In this document: piece by piece, positions 10,232 to 21,945 of the stretch
Position numbering within the stretch: position 1 is the first letter of the stretch
How the letters are laid out: each line of letters opens with the position of its first letter
Assembly: GCA_964017235.1 (NCBI GenBank)
Contig: OZ024936.1
Location: forward strand, 16,034,496 to 16,098,495
DNA length: 64,000 bases
Direction: 5' to 3'
Origin: Sabellastarte sp. h YS-2021
Lineage: Eukaryota > Annelida > Polychaeta > Sabellida > Sabellidae
Translations under genes and position numbers: made by a program
Notes under the pieces: model-generated
What the model saw: the letters and a program-made list of their open reading frames with translations, nothing else
Databases searched by the model: none
Told to the model about the DNA's origin: nothing

Positions 10232-10366
10232 CTCCATCCTCTGTACGGGGTCTGTGGCCTGTGCGGCTTGTTGTAACAGGGTACCGTATTCCATGTACTC
10301 GGACATTCTCTGCAGAAAACTCAACGGTTCATTGAATATCACAGGCATGGTGATCTTAGACAGCTC
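10232..10366 (-). CDS. OSBPL: ORP exon: ORD core helix segment
   Basis: The acceptor CTGTTTACAG and the donor ATGGAG|gtatgc (minus strand) bound 135 nt, exactly 45 codons in phase 0. It encodes ELSKITMPVIFNEPLSFLQ, close to identical to vertebrate ORP1/ORP2, followed by MSEYMEYGTLLQQ and ATDPVQRME. In the family this stretch forms the first barrel strands and helices of the lipid-binding domain. It joins exon 11214-11289 (CIGK|ELSK) and exon 6079-6176 (RME|YVAAF). Confidence 0.94.
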
Positions 10367-10889
10367 CTGTAAACAGAGAAGTGTGGGGCACATTATAAAC
10401 TACTGTAACGTCATACAACTTAAAATACAAGATCTTTCTTTGCAACAATTATATAAAATATGTAAAATGAGTGGGTTTTTTTCATACAAGCACATGACTG
10501 ATAGCCAAGTGCAAAGTAAAGCCGAAATGATTAGCATAATTTGCTAGCCAGGAAGTTCTTTGTATTAACTGTCAACTACCCAGCTGTTTCCATTGTTTAG
10601 CATGCATGAGGAAAAAACAAAATGTCACATGTGTCCCCGATATAAACAAACAGAAAAAGAGCATCATATGCAAATCTGAGGCCAAAGTGCTTAGAAGACT
10701 TATATACTGACTAGAAGCATTCAATCAAAGTTTGATCGGTTGTAAAGAGACCAAACATCGAATCTAAAATTCTGAACAATTTTCACTGAAAGTGACAATT
10801 GAGACACCAAACCATCAATCAAATTGATCTCACTTTAGGCTGGGGTTAAGATTCAAACTGAGACCCAAGGAGAGAATAATACAATTTAA

Positions 10890-11178
10890 TTATACATATA
10901 TATATATATACAGACACATGTCGTGACAAAACGTATAATTTGATGAAATTTCAAATTCTGTCGATACAACGTCAAATTTGGAAGTTGTCTTGACAGAACT
11001 TCCAATCCTACTGTTTCCTGGTGTTTTTTAGTTTAACTTGACAAAATTTTAAATTCTGTTGACAGAATATCGAATTCTGTCATATTATCTTGACCCATCT
11101 TCCAATTGGAAGTTCCTGTCGACAGAATCTGAAATTGTGTCAGACTTGAAGTTCTGTCACAACATATATATATATCTC
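10890..11178. mobile_element. Foldback element built of TTCTGTCGACAGAA-like palindromes
   Basis: Ends with AT dinucleotide runs (ATATATATATA) flank inverted words GACAAAAC / GTTCTGTC. The inside alternates GACAGAAT, AATTCTGTC, GGAAGTT and AACTTCC. It ends 36 bases before ORP exon 11214-11289. No coding sequence. Confidence 0.55.
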
Positions 11179-11213
11179 GTTTTGAGAAATATAATCTCCG
11201 TGGACCAACTCAC

Positions 11214-11289
11214 CTTGCCGATACACTGTTTAAGGAACGTCCACACACTGAAGTCTTTCCGTGAATACATCGTGGCGGGAAGTGTGGCT
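11214..11289 (-). CDS. OSBPL: ORP exon: start of the lipid-transfer domain
   Basis: The acceptor CTTTACAG and the donor GGCAAG|gtgagt bound 76 nt: one base completing a codon, then 25 codons encoding ATLPATMYSRKDFSVW and FLKQCIGK. This matches the RTSLPAPMFSR-DFS-W segment that opens the ORP1/ORP2 ORD. Two upstream exons end in AG and are in phase with it: 42066-42195 (long form) and 19862-20055 (candidate short form). Confidence 0.93.
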
Positions 11290-11707
11290 CTGTAAAGTAC
11301 ACAAAACATGAACTTATGTCTCAGCATCAAACCCTAAGCATTGATATTCTTCATCCAGCAAATGTCACGTTTCCAAACCTTTTCTGGTAATATAACAGTG
11401 ACACACTCTTGTGAACAGCAAACCGCAGAGGGGAAATTCCAAAAGTGGTTGCTCTTTGCAGGTACTTAATCTTCACAGATTCATATATGAAGCTCTAACT
11501 ATAGTTCTTTCTTAGTGGACCATGATTCCTTGAGAAAATTGCCTTTAAGGACAAAGTACTTCCAGTGTGAGTGGAAAATCTAGACTTATACAATGCACTC
11601 ATTCATTGTCTAAAAACCCCCACAAAGTAAAGAATTGCCAGCAAGTCCAAGTCATTGTATTGAGTTAGTTGTATTGTATATGTATGCTCAGCACAATATC
11701 CACTTTA

Positions 11708-11898
11708 GACTTGCTTCAAGTCCTTGTGTCTAAGGTATTATATGAGGACTGAATGACTTGTTTTACCAGATTTTGGGGCTAACAAAAGTTTTGTGTTTCA
11801 CCAGACAGTAGGTTTTTACCACTCATCAAATTTATTCATAATGATTCCATGTATGTCAGATTTGGTGGAATGAGAAATAGAAAGACTTGGAGCAAGTC
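11708..11898. mobile_element. MITE of about 190 bp with GACTTGCTYCAAGTC ends
   Basis: It opens GACTTGCTTCAAGTCC and closes GACTTGGAGCAAGTC. Inside is GGTATTATATGAGGACTGAATGACTT-type sequence. TA precedes the left end. Other copies: 13878-14050, 21545-21678 (cut short), 32560-32739 and 42322-42520. Non-coding. Confidence 0.75.
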
Positions 11899-11949
11899 CA
11901 TATCTACTTGTACTACAGGACTTAAAAGACTATATAATCCACCACAGTG

Positions 11950-12135
11950 GCACAAATATGGCCCAAACCACATAGTCTCAGGGATGACAACAGATCAATA
12001 TCGTGGGGCTTCTTTAACCTGCCGCTGAGGATACCATCCAATATTATGTCACTATGTCTCTGACTGAACTCGGAATTAAACTCAGATCTTCTGGGTTCGT
12101 AGGTAAGTAGCTACCCACTAGCCACAGTAAGTTGC
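11950..12135 (-). repeat. tRNA-derived SINE remnant, family C
   Basis: On the minus strand: TGGCTAGTGGGTAGC (A box) and GAGTTTAATTCCGAG (weak B box), followed by GCGGCAGGTTAAAGAAGCCCC. The same body word appears in the copy at 43310. Confidence 0.5.
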
Positions 12136-13020
12136 AGTCACTCATATCATGAAGATACAAAGAATTCTAAATCAGAGTCTCCAGCAGACTAGGCTCGCAT
12201 TAATGTTGTTTTACTACCTGCTATAAAATGTAGGGATCAATACAAAAATGGGAGACTAAAACTGACTTCCTTAAGTCAACCCCACTTTGAAGAGGACAGT
12301 TTTTTTCCCTTTATTTCTCTATTTAAGTAAAAAAAAAGTTGCTAATTGATACTGTAAGTGGTAAGACTCATTGACAACTTGCAGGTAATTCTTAGGAGAT
12401 TCCTGATAATATGCACAATGTCATGCAAGGATAGTCAATATGCTAAATTGCTAAGACAGTTTCTTCCTTTTAAAATTGGTAAATTTACTCTCTTCCTACA
12501 TTGTTATGAGACAAAACACTGAGTTTGTGTTACTTAGATTTAATAATTTAAAATAGATTGAAAACCCCCCCAAAGATTGAACACAATTTTCTTATAAATG
12601 AAGTCCTGGGTAAATACATGAACAGGAAAACTTGATAAACTGACTTATATTATTATGTGAAAATTACTCCCAATTCTATGTAATTTGTGAAGGCTTTTAC
12701 ATTTTATTTTAATTTTTCTGGACTTCACATTCTGTTGGAATGGCTGGGCATTTTATTATAGTTTTTTGGGATGGGCTGTAACGTGAGTATGGGCACTCAA
12801 GTGGGTGACTTCAGTTTTTCTACACTTTTCTTAGATATGGCAACTGTAATATAGGTCAAAGCAAGACAGCTAATTTGCAAGAATCATATAACGGAAAGGA
12901 TTTCCATACAACTAAGAAACATTTGACTTATTGTAAAGTTTTTAATTAATGTGCAAAAGGAGAACACTTTCTAGAATCCAGCAGGTATGTTCTCCCTTAT
13001 GTGAAACTGCTAAGGGGATA
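12136..13020. other. ORP intron, nothing recognised
   Basis: AT-rich sequence without a supported exon or repeat end. Confidence 0.5.
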
Positions 13021-13495
13021 GGTTGGAGGGGGGATTTATATACCGGTTGGATGGGGGAATAAACAGGTTGGAGGGGGGATTTATATATTGGTTGGATGGG
13101 GGAATAAACAGGTTGGAGGGGGGATTTATATACTGGTTGGATTGGGAAATTAAAGAGTTAGCAAGGGGGATGGATATACAGGCTGGAGGATGGGACGGAT
13201 ATACAAATTCAATTGGTATATACAGGTTGAAGGGGAAGGATATGCAGTGTGGGGGGATACACAGGTTGGAGGGGGTGGATATAGAGTTTGGAGATAGGAT
13301 ATACAGGTTGGAGGGGGAGGATATGAGGATACACAGGTTGGAGGCGGGATATACAGGTTGGACGGGGGAGGATATACAGTCTGGAGGGGGAAGTATATAG
13401 GTTGAAGGCGGGATATACTGGTTGAAGGAGGGTTGAGCAGGTTGGACTGGGGCAGGGATGTATATATAGATTGGAGGAAGGGGGAGGGAGGGACG
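13021..13495 (+). repeat. G-rich minisatellite (GGTTGGAGGGGG units)
   Basis: The first units are about 54 bp (GGTTGGAGGGGGGATTTATA plus GGTTGGATGGGGGAATAAAC). They then decay into irregular 20-30-bp units of ATACAGGTTGGAGGGGG. Open frames on both strands here are repeat artefacts. The many G runs could form quadruplexes on the + strand. Confidence 0.85.
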
Positions 13496-13877
13496 GATAA
13501 AAATAAAGGGGTTTTCCCATTCTTCAATGTGTAATTAGTGTGAGATATAAGGTCTCTTTTCAAAGCCATAAGAACAAAGTTGGGGGATGTTTTTTAATGT
13601 CTCCAATTTAGGTTTTGGGTTAGGTAACATTACATGGATATCATTTGTGAAGTTTTTTTTCCTAAAGGCTATTTGTCTACTTTCATTTCCATTGAAAGGG
13701 TTTCTCTGTTCCTCATATGAAATCGAATTCCAGATAAAAGGATAAATCTTTCAACGGAAAACTTGGACATGATATGAACCTCTATTGTATGGGAAATTTT
13801 GCTTAACAGAGTTTGACTTAATTTAAAAGGGTTTGCACTGTTCAAATGACATAATACAAGTAGTGACATTACTACAC

Positions 13878-14050
13878 TTTCATCAAGTCCTTTTGTCTAA
13901 GGTATTATATGAGGACTGAATGACTTTTTTACCAGAATGTGGGGCTGTATTGCTCTAGACAGAAGCTTTTTTCACTCTTCTAGTGGTACATAATGATTTC
14001 ATGTATGTCAGATTTGCTGGAATGAGAAATACAAAGACTTGGAGCAAGTC
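13878..14050. mobile_element. MITE, GACTTGCTYCAAGTC family
   Basis: It contains TCAAGTCCTTTTGTC, GGTATTATATGAGGACTGAA and the right end GACTTGGAGCAAGTC, with TA immediately outside. The left terminus is slightly decayed. Confidence 0.7.
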
Positions 14051-14454
14051 TAATAAGTGACAACAGGTAGTGCTGAAAAAAAAGCAAAAAAAATGAGTCT
14101 CCCAATGAATCCAATTCCCTGCTTGAGTAGTTTGAAATTTAAAAAGAGGCTCTCACTGCAACCATCCATTCTGCCCCCTTTAATTGGTTTGCACTTAATG
14201 ACCCACCTACAACATTAACCTTACCTCTCCTATATAGTGTTCTGTGCCATTTCCTTTTTCAAGGGAGTAACTAGTTACAATTTGTGAAAAATAAGGAAAT
14301 TCTGGTGCCGCGACCTGGATCCAGATATCAGTTATCTTTGAGTATCAGGCTAATGATCCACGGACGGACGACACCTAATGTGTCAAAATACCACTCAGAT
14401 TTGATGTGTATGAGTTATATGTGTGGACAAAAAAACAGAGACCTGATTATATAC

Positions 14455-14515
14455 CTTCCAACCTGTATATCCCCAGGCCCCCAACCTGTATATGTAGATC
14501 CCACCTCCAAATTAC
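14455..14515 (-). repeat. Inverted fragment of the G-rich minisatellite
   Basis: CCAACCTGTATATCCCC and a second CCAACCTGTATATG are the complement of the ATATACAGGTTGG units at 13021-13495, about 1 kb away. It lies directly left of the element at 14528. Confidence 0.6.
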
Positions 14516-14527
14516 AATACAATAACT

Positions 14528-15590
14528 AGATTGGGCCAACTCGGCGCCAACATATCCCCAGATAGGTCATCACTCACGCCACAGGTTTTGATTGGCAATT
14601 TTTTATTTAATCCATTTGTTGTATGCCATAAATATTGGGAAAAGTTATATGAACTTCAGCACATCAATCTACTAAGTTTATATCTTCCCAAGGAAGATGG
14701 TGTATCCCCAGACGTCGAATACATAACTCAACAGATCATATTTTCAATCTTCCTGCAATGATAACTCTGAACCTATTTTCAAAGTATTTAAATGATTGAT
14801 GATTGAATGTCCATTCTAAATTAATATTCTCAAAAGAGCATATCTGTTTCTATATTTGTTGACAAATAAAATATTATTTTTAACTCAACTCATCATACTT
14901 TTCAATCTTCCTGCAAAGGGTAACTCTGAACCTATTTTCAAAGTATTTAAATGATTGATGATTGAATGTCCATTATAAATTCATAATTCCAAAAGCGTAT
15001 CTCTGTTTCTATATTTGTTCACAAATAAAATATTATTTAAAAATCATATATTATTTATATTATTATTTTATTATATTATTTTTAGAATTTGCATTGTTTT
15101 TCAGTTATTCATTTCCTCAATTCCTATATATGTGGTCCATATATATGCAACCTAAATATGTGACACAATCTCAGTTCTGACTCCCTTTGTCTTAGATAAT
15201 TAGATAATGAAGCAAACACCACCTCCCACCCCCACCCCACCTCTCTCCCCTTCTCCACACCTCTCTCACTATTACAGAAGATCTGTATACCTTTGTTTAT
15301 TTAGTGTCACTCAATAGCTGGAGGTCCCAGAGGTGGGTGGGGGATGGGGGGGTGGGACTACAAAGAGATGCTGACCTTAAGGTGGCCATAAGTTCTTTAT
15401 TATTGGGAGTTTAAGGTCACCTTAAAATAGGGATCTTCCTTTGGGCATCCTTAACATGTGTACCAAGTTTGAAAAAAAAATATTAATCCGTTTTTGAGTT
15501 ATCGCGTCCACAAGAAAATTTCTACTGCGGCGGCGGCGGCGCGACAGACCTGAATCCAATATATCCCCGACTTTCGTCTGGGGATATAAT
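14528..15590 (+). mobile_element. Hairpin-capped element, TATCCCC end type, without array (copy 1)
   Basis: The 5' end is TTGGGCCAACTCGGCGCCAA, then CATATCCCCAGA. The 3' end is TTGAGTTATCGCGTCCACAAG, a GGCGGCGGCGGCGCG run, and a hairpin TATATCCCCGAC-tttc-GTCTGGGGATATA (15560-15588). The body holds a roughly 150-bp direct duplication (CAATCTTCCTGCAA at about 14750 and 14900), TA-rich DNA, and complementary CCACCTCCCACCCCC / GAGGTGGGTGGGGG tracts. Confidence 0.75.
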
Positions 15591-15700
15591 TATTATGAGG
15601 CAGGAGATATTGTCTGGAAATGAAGTGTGATGGAAACACTGATAACATCGATGATGACAGACAAAGTAATCCATATGATAACATAATAAGACTCACAAAA

Positions 15701-18700
15701 ACTAGATTGGGCCAACTCGGCGCCAACATATCCCCAGACAGGTCATCACTCACGCCACAGGTTTTGATCGGGAATTTTGTAAAACATAATTACCCATTAT
15801 TATATGAACTTCAGCACATCAATCTACTCTGTTTATATCTTCCCAAGGAAGATGGTGTATCCCCAGACGCCGAATACATAACTCAAATTATATTTTCAAT
15901 CTTCCTGCAATGATAACTGTAAACCTATTTTCAAAGTATTTAAATGATTGATGATTGAATGTCCATTCTAAAATAATAATCCCAAAAGAGCATATCTGTT
16001 TCTATATTTGTTGACAAATAAAATATTATTTTTAACTCAACTCATCATACTTTTCAATCTTCCTTCAAAGTATTTAAATGATTGATGATTCAATGCCCAT
16101 TCTAAAATTCATAATCCCAAAAGCGCATATCTGTTTCTATATTTGTTCACAACTAAAATATTATTTAAAAAAAAATTATTTATATTATTATTTTATTATA
16201 TTATTTTTAGAATTTGCAAATTGTTTTCAGTTATTCATTTCCTCTATACCTATATATGTGGTCCATATATATGCAACCTAAATATGTGATACAATCTCAG
16301 TTCTGACTCCCCTTTGTGTTATATGTAATGAAGCCCACCACCTCCCAACCCCACCCCTCACCCCTTCTCCACACCTCTCTCACTATTACACAAGATCTGC
16401 AACCCCATTGAGTTCTTTGTTTCTCATCTGATATCATTAAATACCTTTGTTTATTTAGTGTCACTCAATATAGCTGGAGGTCCCAGAGGTGGGTGGGGGG
16501 AATCCGGGTGGGGGATGTGGGTTGGGACTACAAAGAGATGGACTGCTACAGCATAAATGGTAAACAAACAATCTATATAAAAGGGGTACTCAAATACAAA
16601 AAGAATTGAGAATTTTAAGTATGTGATTATCAACTGAAATGAGTTCATAACTGTAGGAGCTGTGTCAAAATTAACTGAGGCACGTTGAATAAAACTGGGC
16701 TAGTTGAGGGTAAAAAATCCCATAGTTTTACTACATAAGGATATAATTTCATTAATATTGGGACTTAAAGCTCACTTAAAGTGTCCATTTTGTCTACTTG
16801 AATATGTTTAACCAGTTTCATTTTAAAAAGTTAAAAACTCAGCAAGCAGAGGTATAACACAGAAAAATAAGTTCTTAAAAGACTAAGATAGCCATAACAT
16901 TATTAATATTCAAAATTTAAATAGACAGGCATTTCCTTTTAAAAATTCAAAGATTTCAGCTCTATAAGCCACATAGTTTGACAGTTACTGGGCTTTAAAG
17001 TGGCATAATGTCCATAAATTGGGTTTCTGTGGGCATTTTACAATTGTTAAAGAGACCTTAGCAATTAAACTACAGATCTGAAACTTTTTGGGGGACATAC
17101 ATAACAAACAAAAATTATATATAATACAGTTTAAGACTTGTCACACTAAGCATTTCCAAATAACAGGGTAAAATACGGAAAAAATGTCAAAAAAGGCACT
17201 TGGGCGAGTGTGTATGGCACTCATACACAGGTTAAATGTCTACTAAAAACCTTGATTTTCGGCATATGTAAAAAAGACATAATAATGCATTCCCAGATGG
17301 GATTTCAGCTCCATTAATCACATAGTTTAACAGTCACAGGGCTTAAAGGTGGTAAAAAGTCCAAATATTGGGTCTCTGTGGGCCTTTTAGAGATCTTGAT
17401 GTGGCTTTGAAATTAAAGCTTCAGACTTAAAATTTGTTACATACTAAGATTACACATAGAATATGTATCTAATAAAGTTTGAAACTTCTCAGACTTACCA
17501 TTTCCAAGTTACAGAGCAAAATATGTGAAAAATGTCTTAAAAGGGTCACTCAGGTGGGTGTTTAAGGTCCTCATACACAGGTTAAATGTCTACTTGAAGC
17601 CTTGATTTTTGGCACATGTAAAAAGAACATAATAATGTATTCCCAGATGAGATTTCAGCTCTATCAGTCACATAGTTTAACAGTCACAGGCCTTAAAATT
17701 GGCAAAAAGTCCAAATACTGGGTCTTTATGGGGCCTTCTAGAGACCTAAATGTGGCCTTCAAATTAAAGCTTCAGGCTTAAAATTTGTCACATACTAAGA
17801 TTACACATAGAATATGCATCTAATACAGTTTGAAACTTCTTAGACTTACCATTTCCAAGTTACAGGGAAAAATATGTGAAAAATGTCTAAAAATGGTCAC
17901 TTGGGTGGGGATTTATGGTCCTCATACACAGGTTAAATTTTTGGCACATATAAAAATAACATACTAATATCTTCCCAGATAGGATTTGAGCTCTATCAGT
18001 CACATAGTTTGACAGTCACAGGGCTTAAAAGTAGCAAAAAGTCCAAATATTGGGTCTTTGGGAGCCTTTTAGAGACCTCAATTTGACCTTCAAAATTAAA
18101 GCTTCAGACTTAAAATCTGTTACATACTAAGATTACACACAGAATATATATCTAATACAGTTTGAAACTTCTCAGACTTACCATTTCCAAGTTACAGGGA
18201 AAAAGATGTGAAAAATGTCTTATAAGGGTCACTCGGGTGGGTGTTTATGGTCCTGATACACAGGTTAACTGTCTATTAAAGGCCTAAATGTTGGGGCACA
18301 TATAAGAAAACATATAGATATATTCCCAGATGATATTTAACTTAGATGAGAGACATAGTTTGAAAGCTATAACAGTGCTTGAAAGTGGCAAAAAGTGCAT
18401 AAATTGGGTCTCTGTGGGCACTTTTGAGACCTTAAGTCGACCCCTTTAGGTAAACCTACAGCCCTAAAATTTTCTACAGACAAGGATTACATATCAAAGT
18501 TATACCTAGCGCAGTTTGAGACTCATCAGAATTGCCACTTCCAAATTATAGGGCAAAATATGTGAAAAGTATAGCAAAAAATCCCTAAGTGGGGGTATTT
18601 ATGGGCCTCAAACACAATTTTCTCCTCAACTTAAAGTCGTGATTTTCGGCACATGTACTAAGAACATATTAGTGTGTTGTCAGGTAAAATTTCAGCCAGC

Positions 18701-18970
18701 TGAGCATCATAGTTTGTGACCTACAGGGCTCTAAGTGGCCAAAAGTCCAATTTCTGACCTTAAGGTGGCCATAAGTTCTTTTTTACTGGGAGTTTAAGGT
18801 CACCTTAAAATTGGGATCTTCCTTTGGGCACCCTTAACATGTGTACCAAGTTTGAAAAAAAAATATTAATTTGTTTTTGAGTTATCGCGTCCACAAGGAA
18901 ATTTCTACGGCGGCGGCGGCGCGACGGACCTGAATCCAATATATCCCCGACTTTCGTCTGGGGATATAAT
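15701..18970 (+). mobile_element. Hairpin-capped element, TATCCCC end type, with array (copy 2)
   Basis: It shares the same 5' and 3' ends and left body as the copy at 14528. After the shared GGGACTACAAAGAGATG it carries about 2.2 kb of tandem repeat, absent from copy 1, before the shared CTGACCTTAAGGTGGCC segment. The 3' hairpin is at 18940-18968 and again follows GAGTTATCGCGTCCACAAG and a GGCGGCGGCGG run. No coding frame. Confidence 0.78.
16740..18740 (+). repeat. About 350-bp tandem array (about 6 units) inside copy 2
   Basis: Marker TTCCCAGATGRGATTTCAGC and its variants fall near 17290, 17640, 17972 and 18323, with diverged units near 16930 and 18672. Each unit contains CACATAGTTTRACAGTCACAGG, AAAAGTCCAAATA, AAATTAAAGCTTCAGACTT and a CATACACAGGTTAAATGTCTA segment. 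Edge units are the most diverged. Confidence 0.82.
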
Positions 18971-19069
18971 AATGATTCTGTAATGAAGCTACGTTGAGTT
19001 AACATTGTGTCAAACAGCAGCTTCGATCTCCCAGTGACAAAAACTGTCCCATAAAAAAAAATAAACACT

Positions 19070-19850
19070 GCAGCACTGTGTGGACATTATTGGTTTGGTA
19101 TTGGGAAAAACTCACTCGCCGCCACACACAGGTAAAAATTGGGTACCTGTCCCTGGCACTGACTCGGCTTAATTATTCCAATGTAGCCTTGCCAGTAGGC
19201 TCAAGTTAATGCCATTTGTGTATCACATATGTCCTGAGAGTACTTAACATCTGACTGAATTTGAGATTCTATCACCAGAACCTATAATGGAAAGCTATTT
19301 CACATGTACATTTGAAAAATGGAGTAAGGCGGGGCTGAAATATTTGGAGTTTGAAATATAAAAGCATGGTATGAATTTGGTAACTGTGTCTTAATATGAA
19401 CCAGCTGGAAGTACAAGCAGTTTGATGTTTACAAAATAATTCAAAAACAAAATATCGAATATATGAGAAGCGTTTCTGCATGCCTTTGGTCATTCAGCAT
19501 GCATATTTTATTAAAAGGACAGGCCTACCAAGCTTTGACCACACCCATCCCCCCCCCACCCTCACCCCTTCATTATTCCATAGCACTGAGTTTAGTGGTT
19601 GATTCCATTACATAAACAATCATGGCTAGTTTGCACAAAAGTACCTGCAATTTTTTTAAAATAATTTTTCCCTTTATAAATATTTACAAACAGACAGGAA
19701 GGAAAGACTATTTTGGTTGTAAAAAATCAGGTTTGTGTGTCAGGACTATGACAGCATGGCATTCTCAGTTGGCTTAAACACCCTCTGCGCCCCCCCCCCC
19801 CCTTCCACTTCACAACTTCCCACCCCAGGTACAACACTCCCATCAAATAA
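19070..19850. other. ORP intron, low-complexity C run only
   Basis: Apart from C runs near 19548 and 19789-19802 I see no exon or repeat end. It lies just downstream, in the transcription direction, of the candidate alternative first exon. Confidence 0.45.
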
Positions 19851-19861
19851 AACAAACCCAC

Positions 19862-20055
19862 CTGTATCCATGGCAATTCTCTCCATGGTGACCGTCCTTA
19901 GTTTCCTTGCCTGTTGTTAGGCGAGGTCGAGTGATATCCATGGAAATGCCCGTCATTTTACCATGACAACTGACTGATTTAGATATCCCGTTGCTATGGT
20001 TATACTTTGAGGTCCGCTTTGTTCCACTCTTTGTTTTCTCGTGTACAGAAGCCAT
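19862..20055 (-). CDS. OSBPL: Candidate alternative first exon of the ORP gene (short isoform)
   Basis: On the minus strand an ATG at 20055 opens 64 codons plus two bases (MASVHEKTKSGTKRTSK...), ending at a good donor, GATACAG|gtgggt. The two leftover bases AG plus the first base of exon 11214-11289 make an Arg codon, exactly as exon 42066-42195 does. The predicted short protein would start here and go straight into the lipid-transfer domain, skipping coiled coil and FFAT. Vertebrate OSBPL1A also makes a short ORD-only form from an internal promoter. The N-terminus is basic and Ser/Thr-rich with no recognised domain. CATGG words in it resemble the upstream repeat at 20400-21010, so a repeat-derived origin or a chance frame is possible. 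Confidence 0.5.
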
Positions 20056-20399
20056 TTCAGTTGGTAATTAACTTTGCAAAGTCCAGGTGTATCCGATTAA
20101 ACTAATGTACATTATAACCATATATAGAGACAAGTATCTTCAGTATGTTTAATAATGTCTTGAAAAACTACATAGACATCTCATACTATGTACACATATT
20201 AAAGTATTTATCAACATACAGTCAATTCAAACATCCACAGAATTTGCTTCTAGTTCTTATCGCTAACTTTCAATAATTACCTACAAATATACAATTATTT
20301 TCTTGTATTGGGTCACCTCCAAACTTCAGTTTCACTAAATAACCCAGCTCTTCTCTACTTACATAGGTTTATAACTTACTGTATATTTACATTAGATAT

Positions 20400-21010
20400 A
20401 TAAATATGTCTATATTCCTTCTGCTTTTATGACATCTCCATACATATATATCCACAGTCAACCTTTTTCTTGAACACTTAACATCACGTCTCAGAAATCA
20501 ATAAGTTTTATTCATTGAATTTCATTGGAAAAACTGTCATACATGCCATCGTCTAATAGCTGACAGAGAACATGACAGTCCAGTTTGCTAAAAATCCCTT
20601 TTTGTGTAGTTGATCTAAACGCCTTCAAGTTGGTGAAAACAAAATAATTTTTTTCCCCTTTATTATTTCCAATTATTCAACTAAGACATCGCCATGGCAA
20701 CTAAACCAATACTTCTTTTCAATATCCTGTGTTGACATGTATTTTAATATTCTATATAATATGATAATAATACTGCCCTTTACTATAACCTATAGCAAAG
20801 ATTGATTCCTTTAACTAATACATCTCCACGGCTACTACTACAATGCTGATCCTTAATACTGTGTGATAATATCTGTGTTTACAAATATTCTAATAATGCA
20901 GACATTTTTTTTTTCTTTTTCTGTTCACACAGTCAAGATTAATTTTCCAAGAAACATATATCCGTGGCAACTTAAACAATAATATTTCTCAATATATTTA
21001 TGTAAATATA
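20400..21010. repeat. Degenerate 130-bp repeat with CCATGGCAAC words
   Basis: Words like GACATCGCCATGGCAACTAA recur near 20428, 20683, 20817 and 20947, the last three 130-134 bp apart and strongly diverged. The block lies 0.35-0.95 kb upstream of the candidate alternative first exon on the minus strand. CCATGGCAAC also resembles an RFX X-box half, which may be chance. The flanks (20056-20400 and 21010-21540) hold nothing else I recognise. Confidence 0.4.
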
Positions 21011-21544
21011 GATGTCTGTGTTTGCTGCACTTTAAGCATCCCAGTTTTTACCCTTGAGTTATATCAGTTATACCAGCCATCCATCCAGACAATCATCCAG
21101 CCCCTAACACACAAACATTGGGATGTTTTCCTCCCAACATAACTGCACACTGCAATACTTGGTTACTCACTCACACCAATGAGTGTAGCAGTATTTCATT
21201 GGATTTTTTTATTGTTCTTTTGCCTAGTTTGAGCTTGAATCTCTACACAAGTGAGTCTGCTCACTGAAAAACTGCTTTGCTCAAATAAAAAAAAAATCAA
21301 ATAGTTACACAGCTAGCCTTGATTAAGGTGGTTAGTATACTAGTATTTGCCTAATATTAGTCCGACTAATTACTGTTTCCATCAACTCATTAAATAGTGC
21401 TTCATGTATTCATCACATTAAAAATTATCCATTATAAAATAACATTTCATTCTTGATGGAAATATATATTTAGCCATTATAACAAGATCAACGTGGACAC
21501 TGACATTGAAACTTTGGAGTTCCAATAGTAAGTACATAAAATAT

Positions 21545-21678
21545 AGACTTTCTTCAAGTCCTTCTGTCTTAGGTATTATATGAGGACTGAATGACTTTTT
21601 TCCAGAATTTGGAGCAGTCAGGGTTTTTAACTCATCAGGTGGATTCATAATGATTTCATGTATGTCAGATTTGGTCTT
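21545..21678. mobile_element. MITE, GACTTGCTYCAAGTC family, right end lost
   Basis: It begins AGACTTTCTTCAAGTCC with the shared GGTATTATATGAGGACTGAA core, and stops at CAGATTTGGTC before the usual right terminus. Confidence 0.65.
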
Positions 21679-21679
21679 T

Positions 21680-21945
21680 TTTGATTCCGGGATTGAAAAA
21701 AAAAAAAAGATCCACTGTAGTATATCCTGAATTGAACAGGCCTAACAGGAAGTGAAGCTTAAAGCAAAACATGGCAGTTCAGCTGAAATTAATGGCCAGG
21801 AAATCCTTATAATGTACGATAATATGGGATAAAAGTATATAATTTGCCAAGATGTCTTTTCTAATATTTTAAGTTCCCCCACAATTATATATGCTGCCAA
21901 TGAAGACGATGGTTGTGAAGCATGGAATTGTCAAACACCCCCCCC
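21680..21945 (+). repeat. Dispersed repeat, copy 1 (AACAGGAAGTGA element)
   Basis: It shares words with 26700-27000 in the same order: TTGATTCC, CCTAACAGGAAGTGA, CAAAACATGGCAGTTC, ATTATGGGAT-like, TTAAGTTCCCCCACAATTATAT and TGCTGCCAATG. Ends are not defined. Confidence 0.45.

Noticed and set aside
13150-13569. Long Pro/Tyr-rich open frame on the minus strand, and Gly-rich frame 13023-13400 on the plus strand
   Set aside because: Both are translations of the G-rich minisatellite; there are no splice sites, domains or codon pattern typical of a gene.
15560-15588. Rho-independent terminator or bacterial attachment site at the GC-rich hairpins
   Set aside because: These hairpins mark ends of dispersed eukaryotic elements; no bacterial gene context is present.
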